Assembly (NCBI GenBank): GCA_002718285.1
Contig: PBAR01000032.1
Coordinates: 68,451 to 90,888 of the forward strand
DNA: 22,438 nt
Source: Fidelibacterota bacterium
GTDB taxonomy: Bacteria > Marinisomatota > Marinisomatia > Marinisomatales > UBA1611
Direction: 5' to 3'
The notes beneath the pieces are model-generated. The model worked only from the letters and a program-made list of their open reading frames with translations, ran no database searches and was not told where the DNA came from. Position numbers and translations under genes: made by a program. Shown piece after piece: positions 1 to 7,172 of this stretch (position 1 is the stretch's first letter; the number at the start of each line of letters is the position of its first letter).

Positions 1-105
1 ATGTTTGCTACAGGAAGAAAGTAAGATTAAAGTTATAAATAATATTTTATTGCAAGCGTTCATAATTCCCCTTTATCTATATTAAATGGATATTTCTATA
101 TCACA

Positions 106-119
106 TATCTTATAAGATA
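106..119. repeat. 14-bp perfect palindrome
   Basis: TATCTTATAAGATA reads the same on both strands. It lies in the AT-rich region upstream of the secreted-protein/glpD pair. It could be a regulator site or a chance product of the base composition; only the symmetry is seen. Confidence 0.4.
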
Positions 120-214
120 ATAAACTAAAAGATAAAATCAATTCGTATAATTTTATCATATTAATGATTTTTATACATATTCTATTATTAGTCGTTGATA
201 ACAAAAATTACTAT

Positions 215-263
215 ATTTTCATATGAACATTATAATTATATTTTTATTTTCATATGAACATTA
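215..263. promoter_or_regulatory. Tandem palindromic boxes, 31 bp apart (possible operator pair)
   Basis: The 18-mer ATTTTCATATGAACATTA occurs twice without mismatch, at 215-232 and 246-263. Each copy contains the 10-bp palindrome TTCATATGAA (218-227 and 249-258). The copies are in the same orientation and exactly 31 bp apart, close to three helical turns, so a dimeric regulator bound to each would face the same side of the DNA. The nearest downstream genes are the secreted LamG-like protein and glpD. The repeat and palindrome are seen; the regulatory role is inferred. Confidence 0.4.
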
Positions 264-469
264 CTGAAAAATTTTCAATATCATTTTTTTTTTAAAAGAT
301 TGAAATAGTAATTTGGTCTACAGGTTAAATCTAAAAATTCTAGTGCCATTACAGTTTGACAGATAAGATCTAGGTTCCATTGCAATCATATATGTCAGCC
401 TTAGAACCAAATAGAATTATATCATCTTTAATAATTACGGCCCTAGTAAGTTTTTTAAATAATATGGCT

Positions 470-539
470 GGGTGCTATTCAAAGTCACCTCAACCAACAT
501 ACAGTTGTCTTAATACTCTGAGTTGGTACAATAGCACCC
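470..539. repeat. 70-nt inverted repeat / stem-loop in the leader of the secreted-protein gene
   Basis: GGGTGCTATT at 470-479 is the exact reverse complement of AATAGCACCC at 530-539. Inside it, ACCAAC (493-498) pairs with GTTGGT (522-527). The two helices are separated by a 13-nt bulge on the left and 2 nt on the right, with a 23-nt apical loop. This is far more GC-rich than its surroundings, so it is unlikely to be compositional chance. It lies 86 bp upstream of the GTG chosen as start of the next gene. A structured leader RNA or a remnant of a small mobile or tRNA-like element are both possible. Confidence 0.5.
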
Positions 540-625
540 GCCTTCTATTAAAAAAAGCAATTGAATTGCTACAAATAAAACATCTTATTAGTACCCAAAA
601 TATAACGAAGGTCATAAAAAACTCT

Positions 626-2605
626 GTGGTGAGAGTGTTTATATTCGCTCTTTTTCCCAATCTTTTGATTGGCCAGGGGGCAATAGTATTTAGGTATAAT
701 TCCGATCCAGCCTGTTATGAATCGGTAACAGATGTTGAATCATTTAATATAACTGTAGAAGAAAGTACTGATTCTACAGAATTAGACGCTCGTGGGATTG
801 GCGGATGGGGTTTTTCAAAAAGATTTACAACATTGTTTAATCATGATTCATCCTTGATAGAATCTACGTCAGATCTTATCATTACTTTTTCCGGATCACA
901 TGCAATTTCTGGAGAAATATGGTTCAAAACAAACCACCCTGATGGTGGTTTGTTAAGCTGGATAGATTCCACCAGAGCTTCTGGCGTTAGTCTATATCTA
1001 CAGGATAGTATTGTTACACTAAATTTTAAATTCAGAAATGAACACTTTATTATATCAGATAATAATAAAATCAATTTGAGGGAATGGACTCTTCTAAATT
1101 GGTTTTGCAGAGCGAGCGAAGATTCTATACATCTTGGAATAATAAAAGATGGTTTGCTATCAAAGTATGATTCATGGAATATTTCTATACCGCCAATTTT
1201 TTCTTCCTATATATCCAAGGTAAGATTGGGTAAAATCAATGGGGAGCCTTCCTTTAATGGAGAATTACACGCCGCTAACATTAAAAATTATTTTTTAAAT
1301 GGTGAATACTCATCGGCTTCACCACCATTTGATGGAAGTGGATACTTTGGAATACCTAATTATCTCGATAACCATCTTGGAATATATTTAGATAATATTG
1401 ATGAAAGAGTCACCGAAAGTCCGACTCCAGTAGAAATAATAGCTTTTGTCCCTTATCAAAATGACGATTACGTACCACAAGGATTGACAAATTCCTATGA
1501 AGACGAATTTTATAGTGATTCCGTAGGATATATTTACATTTCTATGTACAATAAAACAAAGTTTGGGGCTTCTTATCAAAAAAATTCAATTATTGTTGAA
1601 TTAGATCCTGCAAATAATTATGGTGTCAGAAGATGTTTTATGTTAAACGGAGTTCAGGGAACTGGCCATAATGGGGGAATTTCATTTTTTAATAATAATA
1701 TATTTGTTGCAACAAACTATAAAATTGGGAAATACTCAATTCCTGACTATCAAAACAACAAAAGAAAATACCAAACACTAACTCTAACCAATGAAAATAC
1801 ATTTTCTGTTATCAGTAAAGCTTCTTTTATGACATATTACAGAGATTCAGTCTGGGTTGGTGACTATAGAGAGAATGGTGATCAGGTTCAACCATATCTT
1901 TATGGATATCCAATCGATTCGCTAGGGAATGTTATTACTAGCGCAGATCCTGTAAAATATAGAATACCTTATCAGACTCAAGGTGTAGCCTGGACAAATA
2001 ATAATAATATTGATTATTTATTTATTAACACAACAAATGGTGGAAATAATCATAGTATTTTATACAGAATACAAAAAAATAATCTTGAAGCTGAAAATAT
2101 TTTTGGAATAGAGAATGAATATTTTTTACCATCTCAGGTAGAAGATTTAAGCTTCAATCAGAATGGCGATTTAATTACAGTTTCTGAGTCTGGAGCAAAA
2201 TATTATCAGATAGGCGCAGGATGGGAAATGTTTTTTCCATTTATTTTTATAGTGAATCGAGATACAATTTTTTCTGAACCAGCACAATTAAGCATTAAGA
2301 ATAATAAATTTATTCAAAATCCTGGCTCATTTCTTATTCTCCAAAATTTTCCTAATCCATTCAATGGAAATACAAATATCCCATTTGAAATAATACAAAA
2401 AGAAAATGCCAATTTGGAAATAATTAACGTTAATGGCAGGGTAGTTAAAAGCCTTATTATATCCAATTATCCAAAAGGAAATTATATTTTCAAATGGAAT
2501 GCAAGAGATAATCAGAATAAGTTATTACCATCAGGACAATATTTTTATTCTATATCATCTAACAAAGGTCAATCAGTAACTAAAAAAATGTTACATATAA
2601 AATAA
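626..2605 (+). CDS. Secreted LamG-like / beta-propeller-like protein with type IX sorting domain
   Basis: No exact function recognised. The frame is open from TTG 380 (ATG 392), but a clean signal peptide starts at GTG 626 (VVRVFIFALFPNLLIGQG), so I prefer that start (659 aa). Residues about 70-226 resemble a LamG/concanavalin-type beta-sandwich, seen in stretches such as SGEIWFKTN and FNGELHAANIKNY. Residues about 245-540 are rich in short beta-strand and turn motifs (GYIYISMYN, DSVWVGDYRENG, EDLSFNQNGDLITVSESG), suggesting a propeller. The last 90 residues, from QNFPNPFNG to the lysine-rich end, form a PNPFN-type C-terminal sorting domain, so the protein is probably exported and surface-anchored or released by a type IX system. 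No catalytic motif was identified. The stop lies 1 bp before glpD, implying one transcript. Confidence 0.75.
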   Translation: MVRVFIFALFPNLLIGQGAIVFRYNSDPACYESVTDVESFNITVEESTDSTELDARGIGGWGFSKRFTTLFNHDSSLIESTSDLIITFSGSHAISGEIWFKTNHPDGGLLSWIDSTRASGVSLYLQDSIVTLNFKFRNEHFIISDNNKINLREWTLLNWFCRASEDSIHLGIIKDGLLSKYDSWNISIPPIFSSYISKVRLGKINGEPSFNGELHAANIKNYFLNGEYSSASPPFDGSGYFGIPNYLDNHLGIYLDNIDERVTESPTPVEIIAFVPYQNDDYVPQGLTNSYEDEFYSDSVGYIYISMYNKTKFGASYQKNSIIVELDPANNYGVRRCFMLNGVQGTGHNGGISFFNNNIFVATNYKIGKYSIPDYQNNKRKYQTLTLTNENTFSVISKASFMTYYRDSVWVGDYRENGDQVQPYLYGYPIDSLGNVITSADPVKYRIPYQTQGVAWTNNNNIDYLFINTTNGGNNHSILYRIQKNNLEAENIFGIENEYFLPSQVEDLSFNQNGDLITVSESGAKYYQIGAGWEMFFPFIFIVNRDTIFSEPAQLSIKNNKFIQNPGSFLILQNFPNPFNGNTNIPFEIIQKENANLEIINVNGRVVKSLIISNYPKGNYIFKWNARDNQNKLLPSGQYFYSISSNKGQSVTKKMLHIK

Positions 2606-2606
2606 A

Positions 2607-3674
2607 ATGAATATTGTTGTAATTGGAGGCGGTATTAATGGATTATGCTGTGCGTGGCAGCTGGCACAAAAAGGAATGAAGGTGAAACTAATTGAAAAAT
2701 ATGATATTATGAGTCAAACAAGTAGAGCATCATCAAAGCTACTTCATGGAGGACTAAGATACTTGGAAAATTTTCAATTTAGTTTAGTATATGAATCACT
2801 AAAAGAACGTAACTGGTGGTTAAAAAATTGTCCAGATTTAACGAAAGAGCTACATATGATTCTACCAATATATAAAAATGGTCCCAGATGGAGATGGAAA
2901 ATTAAAACTGGACTATTGCTTTATGACATTCTCTCTGGAAAGAAGAATATCGCTAAACATAAATGGTTATCAAAAAAGGAATTAGAAAGGATAGCTCCTG
3001 AACTAAATAATAATAAACTGATTGGTGGATTTAGATTCTCTGATGGCCAAATGGATGATTATAAATTAGGGATTTGGGTTGCTACACAAGCAAAAAATAG
3101 CGGTGTAAATATTATTAATAATACTATAGTTGAGAAAATTGAATTAGATGGGAACATTATAATTAATGGTTTAAAAGAAAAATATGATTATATAATAAAT
3201 ACATGTGGTCCTTGGGCTTACGAATTATTAAATAATTCAGAGCTGAAAGGAAATTATAGACTTGATTTGATAAGAGGAAGTCACATACTATTTGATGGTG
3301 AGCTAAGTCAACCTTATTTTTTGCAGGCAGAAATTGATGGTCGTATATTTTTTGTTTTACCATACAATGGCAAAACCTTAGTTGGCACAACTGAAGTAAG
3401 ACAAAATTTATCTGACCCAATAACTCCATCAGATAAAGAAATTGAATATTTGATAAATGAATATAATAAATACTTTCTTAAACAAAAATCCAGAGCAGAT
3501 ATAGTAGGAAAATTCGCAGGATTAAGACCATTAATTTTATCATCAGATAATCCAAATAAAATAACACGCGAATATAAAATAGAAAAAATGGGTAAAATTC
3601 TTAACGTTTATGGAGGAAAATGGACTACTGCAATGTCTCTGGGACGAAAAATTACAAAAATGATCTTAGTTTAA
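2607..3674 (+). CDS. glpD: FAD-dependent glycerol-3-phosphate dehydrogenase, short form
   Basis: The enzyme oxidises sn-glycerol 3-phosphate to dihydroxyacetone phosphate and passes electrons to the respiratory chain, normally at the inner membrane. The N terminus is the FAD-binding Rossmann motif VVIGGGINGLCCA followed by an acidic strand end (KLIEKYD). The family's SSKLLHGGLRYLE segment follows at about residues 43-55. RGSHILFD, LPYNGKTLVGTTE and the terminal YGGKWTTA are also typical. At 355 aa it stops just after the GGKWTT motif and lacks the roughly 120-residue C-terminal helical domain of the 500-residue E. coli GlpD. The 34 bp after the stop code for nothing further, so this is a short form rather than a visible break. 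It begins 1 bp after the secreted-protein gene and converges on the glycerol importer operon. A related DAO-family oxidase is the main alternative. Confidence 0.8.
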   Translation: MNIVVIGGGINGLCCAWQLAQKGMKVKLIEKYDIMSQTSRASSKLLHGGLRYLENFQFSLVYESLKERNWWLKNCPDLTKELHMILPIYKNGPRWRWKIKTGLLLYDILSGKKNIAKHKWLSKKELERIAPELNNNKLIGGFRFSDGQMDDYKLGIWVATQAKNSGVNIINNTIVEKIELDGNIIINGLKEKYDYIINTCGPWAYELLNNSELKGNYRLDLIRGSHILFDGELSQPYFLQAEIDGRIFFVLPYNGKTLVGTTEVRQNLSDPITPSDKEIEYLINEYNKYFLKQKSRADIVGKFAGLRPLILSSDNPNKITREYKIEKMGKILNVYGGKWTTAMSLGRKITKMILV

Positions 3675-3708
3675 TAATCATTCTAATTTAATTGAAAGAT
3701 CTCAGAAC

Positions 3709-5070
3709 TTATTTTAAGAAAACAATTTTTGTTATTGCCTCGAATTGGCTCACTTTGATTCTACAATAATATATTCCAGAAGGAACATCATTATTAGTTT
3801 GATCTGTTCCATTCCAAGCAACTGTTTGAACCCCAGATAATTGAGACTTATTGATAAGTGTTTTTACATGTCTTCCAAGTAAATCGATTATGCTAATATT
3901 CACAAAACTGTTTTTTGGAAGATTATATTTAAATATTGAGTATGGATTAAACGGATTAGGATACCATCCATGTAATATTGGTTTTTCAGTAGTTTTACTT
4001 TCAGAAGAAATTGAAGCCGTTGTAGTATCTTGCAAACTAAACTGAAAAGAAGCAGTTACAGGCAAATGGTCTGAAGCAGCATGCAAAGCATATGCAATAG
4101 ATTGACTTACTGCACTGTTTGATCCTTGATATATAGCCTGATTACAATGGTTACCATCATTGCCATATGATGTATAAGTCCCATCTAAATAATTTATTTC
4201 ATTAGTTTCTTCAAGAACTGCAGCTGATACCATTATCCAGTCAAAGCGATCATCCATCCCGCCAGTGGCTCCATCTCCAAAATCTAAAACCCTCGTTGAT
4301 TGTGTGTGAACATCAGCATACTCACAATCTGTTTCACCAATATCCGCATGCCAATCTCCTATCCTGTTCAACGGATCAAATAATTGGCCATCAATATCAG
4401 ATCCTGGACTTGTGATAATTTCAAATCCAGGTTCAGTAGAAGCATTGTAAATATTGAAATCTCCAGCAACAATAAAATGACTTTGTTGAGGTAAATCATT
4501 CAAATAATCTCTCATAATACTCATTTCAACCCTGCGCCTTTCTTCATACCCAACATTAGCTTTAAAATGAACTCCGTATATACGAAACTCAACCGACGTC
4601 GCAATATGCTTCATAACCCATTCTACCACATTTCTTGTACCGCTTGTTTGCGCTGTATTAATCACTGATGTATTAATATAAAAAAAGTGCTCAGACTTAT
4701 AATAAAGAGCGATATCGTTGTTAGCAGACTGGTCTATGAAGTCTGCACCTTCCCACAAACCAGGCTGAGCAATATTTAAAACATTGTCTAAAAAACTATT
4801 AAAACCATCAGTTCCATTTATTTCTTGACAAACCAAAAGGTCAGGCTGTATCTGATTTATTATTGTTTGATAGAAAATATCTCTATTATCTTCCCCATCA
4901 TAATGAAGAACATTGTAAGTCATAATTTTTTCTTGGTACAGACCATTTTGGTTTGAATAGTGATTAAAATCTATAAAACTATTATCGTCTGATCTAATTC
5001 TACTGGCTAAAAGCAACAATACTATAGTATATAGCCTTAATGTTTTTAGAATAAATAGATTATTAATCAA
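3709..5070 (-). CDS. Secreted endonuclease/exonuclease/phosphatase-family protein with type IX sorting domain
   Basis: This is a DNase I/EEP-fold hydrolase. Numbering from the start used here, it shows the family's metal and catalytic motifs: TYNVLH (N53), CQEING (E83), VHFKAN (H168), GDFNIYN (D204, N206), RFDWIM (D278) and SDHLPV (D334, H335). The substrate cannot be read: nucleic acid, phospholipid head group or another phosphodiester are all possible. Residues 368-453 (from GWYPNPFNP) are a type IX-like sorting domain, so it acts outside the cell. The frame is open up to ATG 5130, but TTG 5070 overlaps the glpV stop codon and directly precedes a good signal peptide (INNLFILKTLRLYTIVLLLLA). 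ATG 5100 or 5130 would give an over-long n-region. It is the last gene of the glycerol importer operon. Confidence 0.85.
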   Translation of the reverse strand: MINNLFILKTLRLYTIVLLLLASRIRSDDNSFIDFNHYSNQNGLYQEKIMTYNVLHYDGEDNRDIFYQTIINQIQPDLLVCQEINGTDGFNSFLDNVLNIAQPGLWEGADFIDQSANNDIALYYKSEHFFYINTSVINTAQTSGTRNVVEWVMKHIATSVEFRIYGVHFKANVGYEERRRVEMSIMRDYLNDLPQQSHFIVAGDFNIYNASTEPGFEIITSPGSDIDGQLFDPLNRIGDWHADIGETDCEYADVHTQSTRVLDFGDGATGGMDDRFDWIMVSAAVLEETNEINYLDGTYTSYGNDGNHCNQAIYQGSNSAVSQSIAYALHAASDHLPVTASFQFSLQDTTTASISSESKTTEKPILHGWYPNPFNPYSIFKYNLPKNSFVNISIIDLLGRHVKTLINKSQLSGVQTVAWNGTDQTNNDVPSGIYYCRIKVSQFEAITKIVFLK

Positions 5071-6793
5071 CTTCTGTCCAATTTCTAATAAGCAGGTCAT
5101 AATCAATTGTAATTGGTTTTGGTTTTTCATTATCCAATTTTGGTTTTGGAGAACCAGGATTATTTAGCCAATATTCTGGATCGCGCGGTATATTAAGTTT
5201 AGGACCAAGCGCACCTTGTATACCTGCACGCTCAATACGTGATAACACTTTATCTTGAGCTTTAGCTAATGCATTCATAGCTTCCTGAGGGGTCTTCGAA
5301 CCAGATGACGCATCACCAATATGCTGCCACCATAATTGTGCTAGCTTAGGATAATCTGGGATATTGGTACCTGTGGGCGACCAACGAACACGTGCAGGCG
5401 AACGATAAAAATCAATTAATCCACCTAATTCTTTTGTCCTATCGGTAAATGACTGGTGAAATATATCTGAGTTACGAATAAAGGTTAGCCCCACATGTGA
5501 CTTTTTTAGTGAAACAGTTTTTGAAACTGTGAATTGCGCGTAAAGCCACGCTGCTTTTGCTCGATCAACTGGCGTAGATTTCATAATTGTCCAAGATCCA
5601 CAATCTTGATATCCAAGTTTTTGTCCTTTACTCCAATAAGCTCCATGAGGGCTAGGGGCCATACGCCATTTGGGTGACCCATCATTATTCATAACAGGTA
5701 AGTTTAAGTCTACCATAGTAGCAGTAAAGGCAGTATACCAAAATATTTGTTGTGCAATATTCCCCTGACCAGGTACTGGACCAGATTCTCCAAAGGTCAT
5801 TCCAGCAGCACCAGGTGGTGCAAATCTATTTAACCAATCTATATATTTTTCTACTGCATACACTGCAGCAGGACTATTAGTGGCACCACCTCGAGATACA
5901 GATGAGCCAACGGGTCGATTATTATCATCAACCCTAATACCCCACTCATCAACTGGTATACCATTTGGTTCCCCTTTATCTCCTGCCCCTGCCATAGATA
6001 GCCAAGCATCTGTAAAACGCCAGCCAAGGGAAGGATCTTTTTTACCATAATCCATATGCCCATAGATAGGTTCCCCATTGATTTCTCTTATGTCATGTGT
6101 AAAAAATGCTGCTATATCTTCGTAAGCGGACCAGTTAACTGGAACACCAAGTTCATAATTATATTTTTTTTTGAATTTTCTTTTGATTATTGGATCAGTA
6201 AATAAATCGTAACGAAACCAGTAAAGATTAGCAAACTGTTGATCAGGAAGTTGATATATTTTACCATCAGGTCCTGTAGTAAAATCAATACCAATAAAAT
6301 CATCAAGGTCAAGTGAAGGCAATGTAACATCTAATGCTATTGCATTCATCCAATCTGTTAAATTCCGAACTTGTTTATACCTCCAATGAGTTCCAATTAA
6401 ATCAGAATCATTTATATATGCATCATATAGATTTTGTCCTGTCTGCATTTGAGTCTGTAATTTTTCAACAACGTCTCCCTCTCCAATAATATCATGTATG
6501 ATTTTAATACCTGTGATTTCGTAAAAAGCTTTTGCCAAGACTCTGGATTCATAATTATGTGTTGTAATGCCTTCAGAGACAACACGTATTTCCATACCAC
6601 GATATGGAACTGAAGTATTAATAAACCAGATCATCTCTTCTAATTGTTTTTCCTTCGATAATGTAGAAGGCTGGAATTCATCCATAATCCATTTTTTTGC
6701 GATCAAAAGTCGCTTATTATCAGGCTGTGAAAATATGAAAGAAACAAATCCCAAAAAAAATATTCGAGAAAGATACTGTTTATATTTTATCAT
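5063..6793 (-). CDS. glpV: Glycerol ABC transporter, periplasmic binding protein
   Basis: This is a family 1 extracellular solute-binding protein. At 576 residues it is much longer than usual sugar-binding proteins but matches GlpV of the rhizobial glycerol importer GlpSTPQUV. Residues 1-22 form a signal peptide ending at FSQ with no lipobox cysteine, so it should be soluble in the periplasm. Family-like segments include YRGMEIRVVSEGI, YDAYINDSDLIGTHW and YQDCGSWTIMKSTPVDRA. The assignment rests mainly on the gene set around it: two ATPases, two permeases and the DUF2160 protein, in the order S-T-P-Q-U-V. The start has a clear ribosome binding site (AAGGAG, 5 nt upstream) and is separated from glpU by 93 bp containing a 14-bp palindrome, so it may be expressed more strongly than the rest. 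Confidence 0.88.
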   Translation of the reverse strand: MIKYKQYLSRIFFLGFVSFIFSQPDNKRLLIAKKWIMDEFQPSTLSKEKQLEEMIWFINTSVPYRGMEIRVVSEGITTHNYESRVLAKAFYEITGIKIIHDIIGEGDVVEKLQTQMQTGQNLYDAYINDSDLIGTHWRYKQVRNLTDWMNAIALDVTLPSLDLDDFIGIDFTTGPDGKIYQLPDQQFANLYWFRYDLFTDPIIKRKFKKKYNYELGVPVNWSAYEDIAAFFTHDIREINGEPIYGHMDYGKKDPSLGWRFTDAWLSMAGAGDKGEPNGIPVDEWGIRVDDNNRPVGSSVSRGGATNSPAAVYAVEKYIDWLNRFAPPGAAGMTFGESGPVPGQGNIAQQIFWYTAFTATMVDLNLPVMNNDGSPKWRMAPSPHGAYWSKGQKLGYQDCGSWTIMKSTPVDRAKAAWLYAQFTVSKTVSLKKSHVGLTFIRNSDIFHQSFTDRTKELGGLIDFYRSPARVRWSPTGTNIPDYPKLAQLWWQHIGDASSGSKTPQEAMNALAKAQDKVLSRIERAGIQGALGPKLNIPRDPEYWLNNPGSPKPKLDNEKPKPITIDYDLLIRNWTEVD

Positions 6794-6798
6794 ATAAT

Positions 6799-6804
6799 CT
6801 CCTT
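6799..6804 (-). promoter_or_regulatory. Ribosome binding site of glpV
   Basis: AAGGAG on the minus strand lies 5 nt before the glpV ATG. Most genes in this window lack a recognisable Shine-Dalgarno, so this site stands out. It fits the need for binding protein in excess over membrane components. Confidence 0.7.
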
Positions 6805-6820
6805 ACTTTTTCAAGTTACT

Positions 6821-6834
6821 ATGTTAATTAACAT
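6821..6834. promoter_or_regulatory. 14-bp perfect palindrome between glpU and glpV
   Basis: ATGTTAATTAACAT is perfectly symmetric and lies 28 bp upstream of the glpV start, in the only sizeable gap of the operon. It could be an operator for a separate glpV promoter or a weak hairpin in the transcript. Symmetry is seen; function is inferred. Confidence 0.35.
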
Positions 6835-6886
6835 TAATCAGAAAAACGTTTAATAATTAATATATTCTAATTGTACAATTACATAA

Positions 6887-7168
6887 TTAATAATACTTAA
6901 ATATCAATATTGCCCAGATTATCGAAATAACACTAGCAAACCATAGCGTGAGATTAGTGAATCCAATCCAACTTAAATGAATAAAGCCACTACTTAAAAA
7001 TGATATAAAAAAACGATCACCACGTGTTGTTTCAAACCCAAATATACCTAATCGATTACCACCACCAGGCCTTAGATATTCCCATATACCCATACAAACG
7101 ATTGATGCCATTATTATTATTATAAAAATAATAACATGAGAAGTCCACGCCATCCATGATAAATTCAT
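6887..7168 (-). CDS. glpU: Small integral membrane protein of the glycerol transporter (DUF2160)
   Basis: The 93-residue protein has about three hydrophobic segments (roughly residues 8-27, 52-70 and 74-91) around a conserved hydrophilic stretch containing WEYLRPGG and TTRGDRFFIS. These features, the SWMAWT start and the length match the DUF2160 family. Its known context is the glycerol ABC importer, between permease GlpQ and binding protein GlpV, exactly as here. The molecular role in that transporter is not established; an accessory or stabilising subunit is a guess. It starts 4 bp after the glpQ stop. Confidence 0.88.
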   Translation of the reverse strand: MNLSWMAWTSHVIIFIIIIMASIVCMGIWEYLRPGGGNRLGIFGFETTRGDRFFISFLSSGFIHLSWIGFTNLTLWFASVISIIWAILIFKYY

Positions 7169-7172
7169 TATT

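Larger units (their letters stand above)
1..625. other. AT-rich non-coding leader region with palindromes and repeats
   Basis: I see no convincing gene here. The first 24 bases read in frame as MFATGRK followed by a stop, so they could be the very end of an upstream gene, but that is too short to support. The region is extremely AT-rich. It contains a 14-bp perfect palindrome (106-119), an 18-bp direct repeat carrying a 10-bp palindrome (215-232 and 246-263), and a 70-nt inverted-repeat structure (470-539). The open frame of the next gene extends back to 380, but 392-625 has no recognisable protein content, so I treat it as leader. A TTGACA-like hexamer at 356-361 has no good -10 partner. Confidence 0.5.

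Noticed and set aside
470..539. Integron attC site
   Set aside because: The inverted arms lack the required RYYYAAC/GTTRRRY ends in the right order, and there is no integrase or gene cassette array nearby.
514..552. tRNA-like segment resembling the D-arm and anticodon side of a tRNA (GAGTTGGTA ... GCCTTCTA)
   Set aside because: The D-stem and anticodon stem do not pair, and no T-arm (GTTCGA) or acceptor partner follows. At best it is a fragment; chance similarity is equally likely.
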